Assembly: GCF_001530125.1 (NCBI RefSeq)
Contig: NZ_LDUG01000018.1
Span: 139,171-203,170, forward strand
Length of the DNA: 64,000 bases
Reading direction: 5' to 3'
From: Thiobacillus denitrificans
Lineage (GTDB): Bacteria; Pseudomonadota; Gammaproteobacteria; Burkholderiales; Thiobacillaceae
In this document: one piece after another, positions 9,201-17,975 of the stretch
Layout: the number at the start of each line of letters is the position of its first letter
Position numbering within the stretch: the stretch's first letter is position 1
The notes under the pieces: model-generated
The model's database searches: none
The model's input: the letters and a program-made list of their open reading frames with translations, nothing else
What the model was told of the DNA's origin: nothing
Made by a program: the position numbers and the translations under genes

Positions 9201-12200
9201 GCACCTCCTGGCTCTGGAACCAGGCCATCTCGAACGCGCGCTCGACGAAGTGGCGGTCGCAATATTTTTCAACCAGGGCCAATGCGGCCTCGCGCGTGTC
9301 CGCGACGCCGGAGATGATCTGCACGGTCGCCGATTCGTCGGGTGACAGGGTCAGGGTGCGGCGGATCGCCACGATGGGGTCGAGCACCGAGCCCTCGGTG
9401 TTCGACAAGGCAGGCGGGCTGTCGCCGCTGTCGAGCACCAGCGGGTTGGCCGCCGTGCGACCGCGTCCGATGAAGCGGGCGCGGTCGGTCTCAAAGGACG
9501 GTTCGTCAGCCGTGGCTCCCGGTGCTGCCAGTAGGTGAAACATCCAGGGCACCTGCTCACCCGGCGTGCGGGGACGCCGGGTACAGAGGATCGCCTGGCG
9601 CTCGGGCAGGATTTCGGTCTGCACGAACAGGTTGCTGAAGGAGCGGTGCGCCAGGTCAGCATTCAACGGCGCCAGCACCACTTCCGCGTAGCTCGTCACC
9701 TCGATGCGACGGCGCCGCGACGACTGGTTGGTGAGCGTGACCAGACGGATCTCGACGTCGTCTTCGGGGGACACGCTGATCTCGGTGTGCGCTTCGATCG
9801 CCTGATCGCGCCGCCGGTATTCGGCGCGCGCCTGCACGAAAATCGCCTCGTAGTGATCGGCACGGCGCAGGGTCGGTTGATGCGCAGTCGACCAATACTT
9901 TCCGTTGTCGCGGTCACGCAGGTAGATGAAGGTGCCCCAGCCATCGGCGGTGGCGTCTTCGCGCCAGCGGGTGACGGCGAGATCGCGCCAGCGGCTGTAA
10001 CTGCCGCCGGCATGGGTCGCCATGACGTGGTAGCGACCGTTCGACAACAGGTGAACTTCAGGGATCGGCGTGTTCGGGTTGGTAAACACGCGCATGATCG
10101 TGCCGACGTCCGCGCTGGGGGGGCGGGCGGCGGCGCTCACTTCGGCGGCATGCGGGTGCAGGGTGGCGCCCTTCTTCGGCACCCGCTCCTGCAGCAACAA
10201 TTCCGTCGCCCGCGCGAGCGGGTCGGACATGAAGCGGCGCTGCATCGGCTGGTCGAGCAAGACATGCGCAAAGGCCAGCAGGCTCATGCCCTGGTGATGC
10301 GCCATGAACGACCGCACGACGGCGTGAGGCTTGCCCCGCGGCACCCGCGAGGGCGTGTAATCGATTGCCTCGTAGAAGCCGTAGGCGCCCAGAAATCCAT
10401 GATCGGCCAGCGTTTGCAGGTTGCGACATGCTTCCCGTGGCATCACCGTCAGCGCCAGTGCGCTGGCGTAGGGCGCGATTACCAGGTCGTCCCCCAGCCC
10501 GCGCTTGAAGCCGAGACCAGGCACACCGAACGCCCGGTATTGGTAGACCTGGTGCATGTCGGTGGCGTTGTAGCAGGACTCGGAAATCCCCCACGGCACC
10601 GCGCGTTGCCGGCCGTATTCGATCTGGCGCGACACCGCGGCCTTGCAGGTCTGCTCCAGCAGGGTGTTCGCGTAGCTCGGCATGATCAGCTGCGGCATCA
10701 GGTACTCGAACATCGAGCCGCTCCACGAAATCAGACTGACGTCGCTGCCATGACTGGTCAGCAGGCGACCGAGTGAGAACCAGTGCTTCTGTGGCACCTG
10801 TCCCTGCGCGATGAGCAGAAAACTAGCCAGGCGTGCTTCCGATGCCAGCAGGTCGTAGCAGGTCGGATCGCGGCGCCGTTCGCCGACGTCGTAGCCGATG
10901 GCCAGCAGACCGCACGCTGTGTCGTAGAGAAATTCAAAATCCATCGCTGCCAGTTCGCGGCAACGATTGATCAGATCATCGATGAGGTCGAGCCGCTCCA
11001 CCGCGCCCTGATGTCGGGACACTGCTGCCGCGGATTCGCTGCCAAGTGCACCCGCGCCGGCCAGTTCCGCCAGTGTCGGGTTGGGGCTGAAGTGCCGCGG
11101 CTCGGGCACCAGGAATTCAATCTCATCCCGAAGGGCGCGGGATTGCTGGTCGAATGCCTGCGCCCAGTAAACCAGTTCGCCATCGATATCTGCCGGCAGC
11201 CATGCAGCCAGCTCTCCGCCGATGCGGTGAATCTCGTCCAGCGCGCCGCTGGCGGCAGCCAGCGTCTGCGGCGGGCCATCCAGCGTGAGTGCGCGCAGGG
11301 TGTCCTGCAGAAACTTGATCTGCTTCGCAAGATCCGGGGCGGGTGCGGCGGGCAGCTGTTCGGCCAGCACCTGCAGAGTGTCCTGCAGCCCCTGGAGCGC
11401 GCTGGGTGCCAGCACCGGCTGATGCTTCAGCTCGGCCAGCCCTGCCTGCAGGGTGAGCAGACTGCCGGCCAGGTTGCCGCTGTCCACCGACGAGACGTAT
11501 TGCGGGTGCAGCGGTTGCAGCGTGCGCGTGTCGTACCAGTTGTAAAGGTGGCCGCGGTAGCGTTCCAGCTTTTCCATCGAGGCCAGAGTGTTGCCGATGC
11601 GCTGCAGGCCTTCCCCGGCCGTGATGTAACCGAAATCGACCGCAGCCAGATCGGCCAGCAGCGACATGCCGATGTTGGTGGGCGAGGTGCGCGAGGCGAT
11701 GGCCGGCGCCGGGTATTCCTGGAAATTGTCGGGCGGCAGCCAGTTGTCGTCCGGACCGACGAAGTCCGCGAAGTAGCGCCAGGTACGCCGGGCCGATGCC
11801 CGCAGGAACGCCTCCTGATCACCGCTCAAGCCCGGGGTGGGGGCGGCCAGCGGCTGGCTGATCCACCAGCCGACGACGGGCGACAGCAGCCACAGCAGCA
11901 GGATGGGGGCAGCAACGAGCCACGCCGCCGGCTGGCTTGCCATGGCCAATGCCACGCCCAGTGCCACAGCAAGAACCGGCGCGATCCACATCTCCCTGAA
12001 AAATTCGGCCAGCGTGCGGCTTGCGTTGCGGCGTGCGTAGGCGGGCAGTTGCCACAGCAGCAGGCCGCGTCGCGTGAACAGCATGCGCACCCCCGAGCGC
12101 AGGATCGCGCCCAGGCAAATCAGCGCGTCGTAGGGCAAAAAGGCCAGGGTCAGCACGGCGAGCGCGATCGGGCGGCCGGCGGATTTGCTGGTCAGGCTCA

Positions 12201-14889
12201 GGTGTACCAGCCAATCGCGTTCTTCAGGTTTGCGGATGAGCTCGATCACGGTGGACAGCAGGGTGGGCAGCAGCACCACCGCCACTACCACCAAGGTCCA
12301 GACCCACACGGGTTCCGGGCCCTGCAGCCAGCTCCCGGCCAGCAAGACAAGCAGCGTCGGCGCTACCAGGCTGCGTCGCAGGTTGTCGAAAAGCTTCCAC
12401 AGTGACAGGGCCGAGAGTGGGTTCGCTTGACGCTTCGCCTTCGCGCCATTCGGGCCAGGCGGCCCCGGCACGCGCGGCAGCAGCCAGCCGGCCAGCTGCC
12501 AGTCGCCACGTATCCAGCGGTGGCGCCGGCTGGCCTCGATGGCATAACTGGCCGGATGCTCTTCGATGAGGTCGACATCGGTCACCAGGGCCGACCGTGC
12601 ATAGCCGCTTTCCAGCAAGTCGTGACTGAGGATGAGATTTTCCGGAAAGCGCCCGTCGACAGCCTGGCGAAACGCGTCTACGTCGTAGATGCCCTTGCCG
12701 ATGAACGAGCCTTCGCCGAACACATCCTGGTAGACATCCGACACCTCGCGTGTGTAGGGGTCTAGCCCTGGGTCACCCGCAAACAGTTTGGTGAAGCGTG
12801 ACTGGCCGGCACTGGTCAGGCTGATCGAGGCGCGCGGCTGCAGGATCGCGTAGCCTTCGACGATGCGGCCCTTGGCGGCATCGTAGACCGGCCGATTGAG
12901 CGGGTGGGCGAGATTGCCGACCAGGGTGCGTGCCGCATCACGCGGCAGTTGGGTGTCGGTATCCAGGGTGATGACGTACTGGATCGAGCCGAGGATGGAC
13001 GGGTCGCCGACGATGTCCGAAAAGGCCGTTTGCGCCCCGCCCCTGAGCCGGGCATTGAACTGCTCCAGCTTGCCGCGCTTGCGCTCGTATCCCATCCACA
13101 CCCGCTCGAACGGATTCCACACCCGCGGCCGGTGGAACAGATAGAAGATGCACGGACGATCCTCGCGGTAGGTCTCGTTGAGCGCCTCGACCGCGACGCG
13201 CGCGTGGGCGAGCAGGGCTGCGTCGTCCGGCAGCGTCTGCTCGGGCGCGTCGCGAAAATCGGTCAGCAGGGCAAAGAACAGATTGGGGTCGCGATTGCCG
13301 AGATAGCGAATTTCCATCGCTTCGAGCAGATCGTCAATGTCCTGCGGCCTTGCCAGCAGGGTGGGGACGATCACCATGGTGCGATGGCTGTCTGGGATTC
13401 CTTTGGAAAAGTCCAGTCGTGGCAACGCGCGCGGCGGCAGGGCGAGCGTGACCAGCAGGTTCACCAGCGAGATGGCCAGCGCCGAGGCGCCGATGACGAG
13501 GGGAAGCACAAACAACCAGACCCGCCAGTCACCCGAATCGAACCCGCCGAAAACGCGCAGAACGGCCCATGTCGCAAGGAGCGTGAGCAGCAGGATGGGG
13601 CCGAGATACAGAGGCAGGCGGAGATGCCGGCTCACCCGGCTGACCCGGGACTTCCACGACGGCCGGTAGCCGACCGCACGCTCCAGGTGTTGTCGTCCCC
13701 GATCGATCAAGTAGTAGCCGACATGCGCGCTGCGGTCGTGAATCCCCCGCTGCGCGGCAGTCGCCTGTGCAAGCGCGATGGCTTCGCGTGCCACCGCCAT
13801 TTCGCTCGTCGCGCTGCGGCGCGCCACGTCCTCGATGACATGACGGTAGCGGTCGCGGGTGGCGAAATCCTGGCTGGCGTACATCGCCCTTGGGTCTTCG
13901 CGCAGGGTCTGTTCGACAACGCTGAGCGACTCGACGTACTGCGTCCAGTCCATGGTGCCGATGAAGCGCAGGCTGCCGATGCTGTTGGCGATGGAGATCT
14001 GGTTGGCCGCGGCTGTGCGGCCGGCTGCCTCCGATAACGCGGTTGCGGTCACCCCCTGTTCGAGCAGCTTTTGCTCGACCCAGGTTTGCACGAAGGCCAT
14101 GGCGGGCCCCTGCGCCTGGAGCCGGTCGTAAAATTCCTCCACAAACGGGGCGGTCAGCGGCACATCGGCATGGGCAAACTCGGCCAGCAACTGGATCAGC
14201 TGTTTCGGTTCGCTTTCGGCCGTGGCGAGCATGCGGTCCGCCCAGATGATGGCCACATCGCGCTCCTCGCGCCGCTGGGCGATACGCACCCCGACGCGGC
14301 GCAGGTTCTCCAGCAGCGCCAGTTGCAGCATGATCGGGAAAGCCCACAATTCGCCCAGCTTCAACGGTTCGACGGTCTGGTAGGCGGCGATGAACGGGGT
14401 GGCGTTGTCGCTGTCGACGCGACCGTCCATGTGGGAGATCAATTCCAGCGCCAGGTCGTAGATGCGAGGGAAGCCGGCTGACATGCCATCGGCCAGTCGT
14501 GGCAACTGCCGGCTGTAGCCGCGCGGCAGATGCCGACGCGCCAGTGTGATCTGCTGCTCGATCAGGTAGAAATTGTCGAGCAGCCAGGCCTCTGCCGGCA
14601 CAATCCGTTGTCCTTGCGTGGCGGCGGCGGTGACGACGTCATACGCCGCCAGCAGAACCCGCGCATTGTCCGCCAGCCGTGGCAGCAGGCTGTCCGGCCC
14701 CGGACGCGGATCGACTCGATGCTGGCCCGCCAGCATGACCGCGTGACGCTTCAATTGCTCGATGCTGAACAACTCCGAGCGCAGCAACTCGGTATCCCGG
14801 TCGTGACGCAGCGCATTCCGTGTGCGCGAAGAAAATCCGAACTCTTTGATGGCTATGTCATGCTCCTTGTTCGAACTTTTGATGGTCAA
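6226..14889 (-). CDS. Cyclic beta-1,2-glucan synthase family protein (NdvB/Cgs type), GT84 + glucoamylase-like + GH94
   Basis: A 2,887-residue inner-membrane enzyme, the same size as the rhizobial/Brucella cyclic beta-1,2-glucan synthases, which polymerise UDP-glucose, control length by phosphorolysis and cyclise the periplasmic product. Domains in order: an N-terminal helical region with LRSELFSIEQLKRHA; membrane segments around 425-495; a GT84 domain (about 500-800) with TLDTDTQLPRD, GEGSFIGKGIYD and a RRHRWIRGDWQ acceptor motif; further membrane helices (about 830-1010); a glucoamylase-like domain (about 1220-1520, YNATDMHQVYQYRAFGVPG); and two GH94 carbohydrate-binding/catalytic units, the last with GCGDWNDGMNLVG and YIPGVRENGGQYTHAA. 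The catalytic DWND is present, so the phosphorylase part looks functional. TTG start (14889) with AAGG six bases upstream. No ndvA-like exporter lies beside it. Confidence 0.85.
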   Translation of the reverse strand: MTIKSSNKEHDIAIKEFGFSSRTRNALRHDRDTELLRSELFSIEQLKRHAVMLAGQHRVDPRPGPDSLLPRLADNARVLLAAYDVVTAAATQGQRIVPAEAWLLDNFYLIEQQITLARRHLPRGYSRQLPRLADGMSAGFPRIYDLALELISHMDGRVDSDNATPFIAAYQTVEPLKLGELWAFPIMLQLALLENLRRVGVRIAQRREERDVAIIWADRMLATAESEPKQLIQLLAEFAHADVPLTAPFVEEFYDRLQAQGPAMAFVQTWVEQKLLEQGVTATALSEAAGRTAAANQISIANSIGSLRFIGTMDWTQYVESLSVVEQTLREDPRAMYASQDFATRDRYRHVIEDVARRSATSEMAVAREAIALAQATAAQRGIHDRSAHVGYYLIDRGRQHLERAVGYRPSWKSRVSRVSRHLRLPLYLGPILLLTLLATWAVLRVFGGFDSGDWRVWLFVLPLVIGASALAISLVNLLVTLALPPRALPRLDFSKGIPDSHRTMVIVPTLLARPQDIDDLLEAMEIRYLGNRDPNLFFALLTDFRDAPEQTLPDDAALLAHARVAVEALNETYREDRPCIFYLFHRPRVWNPFERVWMGYERKRGKLEQFNARLRGGAQTAFSDIVGDPSILGSIQYVITLDTDTQLPRDAARTLVGNLAHPLNRPVYDAAKGRIVEGYAILQPRASISLTSAGQSRFTKLFAGDPGLDPYTREVSDVYQDVFGEGSFIGKGIYDVDAFRQAVDGRFPENLILSHDLLESGYARSALVTDVDLIEEHPASYAIEASRRHRWIRGDWQLAGWLLPRVPGPPGPNGAKAKRQANPLSALSLWKLFDNLRRSLVAPTLLVLLAGSWLQGPEPVWVWTLVVVAVVLLPTLLSTVIELIRKPEERDWLVHLSLTSKSAGRPIALAVLTLAFLPYDALICLGAILRSGVRMLFTRRGLLLWQLPAYARRNASRTLAEFFREMWIAPVLAVALGVALAMASQPAAWLVAAPILLLWLLSPVVGWWISQPLAAPTPGLSGDQEAFLRASARRTWRYFADFVGPDDNWLPPDNFQEYPAPAIASRTSPTNIGMSLLADLAAVDFGYITAGEGLQRIGNTLASMEKLERYRGHLYNWYDTRTLQPLHPQYVSSVDSGNLAGSLLTLQAGLAELKHQPVLAPSALQGLQDTLQVLAEQLPAAPAPDLAKQIKFLQDTLRALTLDGPPQTLAAASGALDEIHRIGGELAAWLPADIDGELVYWAQAFDQQSRALRDEIEFLVPEPRHFSPNPTLAELAGAGALGSESAAAVSRHQGAVERLDLIDDLINRCRELAAMDFEFLYDTACGLLAIGYDVGERRRDPTCYDLLASEARLASFLLIAQGQVPQKHWFSLGRLLTSHGSDVSLISWSGSMFEYLMPQLIMPSYANTLLEQTCKAAVSRQIEYGRQRAVPWGISESCYNATDMHQVYQYRAFGVPGLGFKRGLGDDLVIAPYASALALTVMPREACRNLQTLADHGFLGAYGFYEAIDYTPSRVPRGKPHAVVRSFMAHHQGMSLLAFAHVLLDQPMQRRFMSDPLARATELLLQERVPKKGATLHPHAAEVSAAARPPSADVGTIMRVFTNPNTPIPEVHLLSNGRYHVMATHAGGSYSRWRDLAVTRWREDATADGWGTFIYLRDRDNGKYWSTAHQPTLRRADHYEAIFVQARAEYRRRDQAIEAHTEISVSPEDDVEIRLVTLTNQSSRRRRIEVTSYAEVVLAPLNADLAHRSFSNLFVQTEILPERQAILCTRRPRTPGEQVPWMFHLLAAPGATADEPSFETDRARFIGRGRTAANPLVLDSGDSPPALSNTEGSVLDPIVAIRRTLTLSPDESATVQIISGVADTREAALALVEKYCDRHFVERAFEMAWFQSQEVLRHLNVTEADAQIYGRLANSVIYGNALRRAAPGVIARNQLGQSGLWRFAISGDLPIVLLHIGDLNRIDRVKQVLQAHAYWRMKGLIADLVIVNEDFSGYRAVLQDLIMGLINAGPEAQVLDKPGGVFVRRAEELSEDERVLLQTVARIVFSDTAETLIEQVERRVSAERASDLLEPVQQGATEPVYPLAARERIFSNGLGGFTPDGHEYVVTLEPGQTTPAPWANVIASPHIGTVVSESGSAYTWAENAHEFRLTTWHNDPLCDSSGEALYLRDEETGAFWSPTPLPARGKSGYVCRHGFGYSVFEHYEAGIASELFTYVAMDAPVKFVVVKLRNDSKRARSLSLTGYWELVLGEWRHANLMHIVTETDPHTGALFARNAYGRECANRVVFAQVSERERSVSGNRTEFIGRNGSLASPAAMRRKRLSGRTGAGLDPCAAIQSRIELAAGQEREIVFVFGAARDAGEARHFIQRFGGRAGARQALETVWEHWNRTLGAVNVDTPDPALNVLANGWLVYQTISCRLWGRSGYYQSGGAYGFRDQLQDTMALIHATPWLAREQLIRCAERQFIKGDVQHWWHPPHGQGVRTHFSDDYLWLPYAACRYVRTTGDTGVLDETIHFLEGRELYAEEEAYYDQPQRSSEAASLYEHCVRALKHGLRFGAHHLPLMGCGDWNDGMNLVGKDGKGESVWLAWFLVENLELFAGLARGRDDAAFADVCSAQASLLRSNIEAQAWDGAWYRRAYFDDGTPLGSSTNDECQIDSISQSWAVISNGGDPVRARQAMTAVDQRLVRRDKQIIQLLDPPFDKSDLEPGYIKGYIPGVRENGGQYTHAAIWTTMAFAMMGDTERAWEFFAMLNPIHHGSTPEAIERYKVEPYVMCADIYGVSPHTGRGGWTWYTGAAGWMYQLSVETLLGLQLEVDHLRIAPCVPADWDSYKIHYRYRETVYHITVRRIGEQPGQVTRVTVDGAERPDTRIPLVDDRREHHVEVDLG

Positions 14890-15378
14890 CGCAGCCTTGG
14901 CCTTGTGAACGGTATTTGCCGAAAACGCATCCCACTGCTTGCGGACCCTCAGCCTTTATCGGCTGATTGGTCACAATTATTTGTATGCTGTTTTGGCAGG
15001 AATTGAGGTCATCAAGGTGAAAATGAACAGTGGAACGATCGGGCGGTCGTGTGCTGCACTTAGGCATAGAGCCGCCCTTGGCCAGCACCTAGCAGCATAG
15101 AACAATTCCCGGGCCGTTACAGGCGTCGACCTTGTATGCGGTATGACACGCAGCAAGATCACCACGAGCGTGATGTGCCAGAAAGAGGTGAATGAGTCCG
15201 GCCGGGGTGTACTGAGCCCAACTTTATGGAGAACCGCCTTCGCCGTCTGTTTGTTGACGCACATGGCGGGCATTCGGTTGCTGCGCATCCACCCACTTGA
15301 TCATGTCCCTGCACTACTTCATGCAGGATGCGTATCGGCCGAAGCTGAGAAGCTGAATAACACACTGGTTGGAGGTGG
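14890..15378. other. 489-bp intergenic region upstream of the glucan synthase gene
   Basis: Separates the Crp-like regulator gene from the giant synthase on the same strand. It is long enough to hold the synthase promoter and regulator sites. Short frames on both strands (for example 15143-15460 forward) show no family features. No perfect long repeat or tRNA was seen. It may include decayed coding DNA. Confidence 0.3.
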
Positions 15379-16122
15379 TTATTGGACGGTAGCCGCAATG
15401 TCCTGGCCAGACCGCACATCGGGCAGCAGGCGGCTCAATTCCTTCTTGACCACGGCGTAGCATTCGCACGCGTGGGTCTCCAGCCCGGCCCGGTCAAGCA
15501 CTGCAATGTGGCCGCGGCGGTAACTGATCAAGCCGGCGCGCTGCAATTTCCCGGCTGCCTCCGTGATACCTTCGCGGCGCACGCCGAGCATGCTGGCGAC
15601 CAATTCCTGGGTCATGACCAACTCATTCGACGGCAATCGATCGAGCGTCAGCAACAGCCAGCGGCACAGCTGCTGCTCGATTGAATGGTGCCGATTGCAG
15701 GCCGCGGCCTGCATCATTTGCGTGATCAGCGCCTGGGTGTAGCGCAGCAACAAGCGCTGCATCAAGCCGGCGCGATTGAATTCCTGCAACAGCTTGCTGC
15801 GCTCCAGCCGGTAGGCATGGCCCGCGGTCTGCACCACGGCCGAGCTGGGGGTGGTATTGCCGCCCGTGAACAGCGCAATACCGACTACGCCTTCATTGCC
15901 CACCCCCACGGATTCGGCCGATGCGCCAGACGCCATGACATAGTGCAGCGACACGATGGCGGTGGTGGGGAAATAGGCGTGCTGCAACTGTCCGCCGGGT
16001 TCGTAGAGGACTTCTCCGAGCGCCAGCGGAACCCGTTCCAGAAGCGCAGCCAAGGGCTCGAATTCTGCCGGGGTCAGTGCGGCGAGAAGTTGGTTCTGAT
16101 TCGGACTATGGGGTGATGGCAT
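15379..16122 (-). CDS. Crp/Fnr-family transcriptional regulator
   Basis: 247 residues: an N-terminal cyclic-nucleotide-binding-like beta barrel (about 15-135, PTTAIVSLHYVMASGASAESVGVGNEGVVGI read in parts), a dimerisation helix, and a C-terminal winged helix of the Crp_2 type (about 150-225) with the recognition region MTQELVASMLGVRREGITEAA. The sensor domain lacks the Fnr four-cysteine cluster and the canonical cAMP-binding RxS pocket, so the ligand is unknown. This subfamily is abundant in betaproteobacteria beside response regulators. It starts 24 bases after the end of the REC-PAS gene and is probably the last gene of the signalling operon; the glucan synthase is the next gene downstream. 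Confidence 0.85.
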   Translation of the reverse strand: MPSPHSPNQNQLLAALTPAEFEPLAALLERVPLALGEVLYEPGGQLQHAYFPTTAIVSLHYVMASGASAESVGVGNEGVVGIALFTGGNTTPSSAVVQTAGHAYRLERSKLLQEFNRAGLMQRLLLRYTQALITQMMQAAACNRHHSIEQQLCRWLLLTLDRLPSNELVMTQELVASMLGVRREGITEAAGKLQRAGLISYRRGHIAVLDRAGLETHACECYAVVKKELSRLLPDVRSGQDIAATVQ

Positions 16123-16146
16123 AGGTAATCGTCGAGATAGTGTGTT

Positions 16147-16968
16147 CTATTTCTTGGCGGTGAGTTTCACGCCGACTCCGCGGTAGCCGATGAAGCGGGA
16201 GGACTGGTTGAACATCGGCTCCCCGCTCACCCGAAACGTTTGTTGCGAGCCATCGGCATTGACGCGGCTGAAGGCGAAATCCAGGAAGGGCTGCCGTGCG
16301 GCGATCTTGGCCTGCAGCAGTTTCCGCTCCGCCTCGTTCCAGCCTGCGGCCTGACCGCCGCCCGGTTCTCCCGCCGGGGCGTCGACCTGGATGCCGAGCA
16401 TCTCCAGGACCGGGCCGGAAACCCGGGTGAAGTTCATGTTCTCGTCCTGCTCCCAGTACCAATCGGAGGCCAGTTCGGTCAGGCTGCGATAGCGGGCTTC
16501 GCTTTCGCGCAGTTCGGCGGTCCGTTCCTGCACCGTCTGTTCCAGCACCTTGCTGTAATGCTCGAGTTTTTTGTACAGCAGCCGCACTTCCAGCATGTTG
16601 TGGATGCGCGTCTTGGCTTCGACCAGATCGAACGGCTTGCTGATGAAGTCCTTGGCACCGGCTTGCAAGGCGCGCAGCTTGTGGTCTGGTTGGGCGGTGA
16701 TCACGAGGACCGGCAGGTAGTCGTCCGCAGCGTTTTCCTTGAGGCCTTCCATCACCTGGAATCCATCCATGCCGGGCATCTGCAGGTCGAGCAGGATCAG
16801 GTCGTTGCGGTTCTTGCGATGCAGCGTGCAGACCTCGTACGGATCCGTCGTTGACGTAAGGTTTCGATAACCGGCTTCACGCAGCATTTGCTCCAGCAGT
16901 TGCACGTTGGCTTCCTGATCGTCCACGATCAAGATGTTGGCATTAAGAATATCGGTGCTACTTACCAT
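16147..16968 (-). CDS. Response regulator with PAS output domain
   Basis: 273 residues from the ATG at 16968, preceded by AAGGAAG eight bases upstream; this start matches the N-terminus of the adjacent REC-GGDEF paralogue. REC domain (about 10-130) with acidic pocket LIVDDQ, phosphoacceptor Asp in LILLDLQMPGMDGF and Lys in FISKPFD. A coiled-coil linker with ERTAELRESEARYRSL leads to a PAS domain (about 165-270) ending VGVKLTAKK. There is no kinase, GGDEF or DNA-binding output, so it probably signals by protein contact. The REC is about 75 percent identical to that of the neighbouring REC-GGDEF protein, implying gene duplication. Confidence 0.85.
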   Translation of the reverse strand: MVSSTDILNANILIVDDQEANVQLLEQMLREAGYRNLTSTTDPYEVCTLHRKNRNDLILLDLQMPGMDGFQVMEGLKENAADDYLPVLVITAQPDHKLRALQAGAKDFISKPFDLVEAKTRIHNMLEVRLLYKKLEHYSKVLEQTVQERTAELRESEARYRSLTELASDWYWEQDENMNFTRVSGPVLEMLGIQVDAPAGEPGGGQAAGWNEAERKLLQAKIAARQPFLDFAFSRVNADGSQQTFRVSGEPMFNQSSRFIGYRGVGVKLTAKK

Positions 16969-16982
16969 AAAATTTGCTTCCT

Positions 16983-17975
16983 TCATTTGCATCGAGGCCT
17001 GTCCATCGGGGCAGCTTGGGTCAATGCCATCGCCAACAGGTCGGTGTGCGCGGCGATGCGGTAGTCGTTTTTGCCTGCACGCTTGGCTTCATACAAGGCG
17101 AGATCCGCGCTCTTCATCAGCGTCTCCACGTCCTTGCCATGCAGGGGATAAATGCCGACGCCGATGCTGGCGGTGATGTTCACGTCGCGGCCTTGAATGA
17201 GATAGGGCTGTGATACGGCCTGGATCACTTTCGACGCCAGCGTGGCCACACCGTCGGCATGATTCAGTTCCCACAATCCGATCACGAATTCGTCGCCCCC
17301 CACGCGCGCCACCGTGTCCTCCTGGCGCACCGCCGCCACCAAGCGATCGGCGACCAGGCTCAGCAGCGTGTCGCCCGCATCGTGGCCCAGGGTATCGTTG
17401 ATCTGCTTGAATCCGTCCAGATCCAGGAACATGACCGCCATCGTGCTTGTGTTCCTGCCCGCGTGGGCGATGGCCAACGAAAGCCTGTCCATCAAAAGCC
17501 GCCTGTTCGGCAGCCCGGTCAGCGCGTCATGCAGCGCCTGGGATTCCAGCGCACGGCTGTACTGCTCGAGCTGCCTGTACAGCAAGCGCACTTCCAGCAT
17601 GTTGTGAATGCGCGTCTTGACTTCGATCAGGTCAAACGGTTTGGCCACGAAGTCCTTCGCACCGGAGGCCAGCGCCCGCAGCTTGTGGCCCGGTTGGGCC
17701 GTAATCACGAGTACGGGAAGGTAGCCATCGGTTTCGATTTCCTTCAGGCTTTCCATTATCTGGAATCCATCCATGCCGGGCATCTGCAGATCGAGCAGAA
17801 TCAGGTCGTATCGGTTGTCGCGATGCAGCGCGCAGACGGCATGCGGATCCATCGTCGACGCAATGCACCGATAGCCGACTTCACGCAGCATTTGCTCCAG
17901 CAGCAGCACATTGGTTGCCTGATCGTCCACGATCAGAATACTGGCATTGAGAATATCGGCGGGACTAATCATCAC
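16983..17975 (-). CDS. Response regulator diguanylate cyclase (REC-GGDEF)
   Basis: 330 residues. REC domain (about 10-130) with LIVDDQ, LILLDLQMPGMDGF and FVAKPFD; coiled-coil linker; GGDEF domain (about 165-315). The active motif is intact (ARVGGDEFVIGL) and an RxxD inhibitory site (RQED) lies five residues before it, so the enzyme should make cyclic di-GMP from two GTP and be feedback inhibited. Phosphorylation by the upstream hybrid kinase is the likely trigger. Start overlaps the stop of the kinase gene by four bases (ATGA). Confidence 0.92.
   Translation of the reverse strand: MMISPADILNASILIVDDQATNVLLLEQMLREVGYRCIASTMDPHAVCALHRDNRYDLILLDLQMPGMDGFQIMESLKEIETDGYLPVLVITAQPGHKLRALASGAKDFVAKPFDLIEVKTRIHNMLEVRLLYRQLEQYSRALESQALHDALTGLPNRRLLMDRLSLAIAHAGRNTSTMAVMFLDLDGFKQINDTLGHDAGDTLLSLVADRLVAAVRQEDTVARVGGDEFVIGLWELNHADGVATLASKVIQAVSQPYLIQGRDVNITASIGVGIYPLHGKDVETLMKSADLALYEAKRAGKNDYRIAAHTDLLAMALTQAAPMDRPRCK

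Noticed and set aside
10783-12405. Long forward frame of 540 codons
   Set aside because: Lies opposite the cyclic beta-glucan synthase gene; Gln/Arg-rich, shadow of the high-GC coding strand.
14890-15378. Short forward frame (105 codons from 15143) considered as a transposase remnant
   Set aside because: No conserved transposase residues or inverted ends could be seen.
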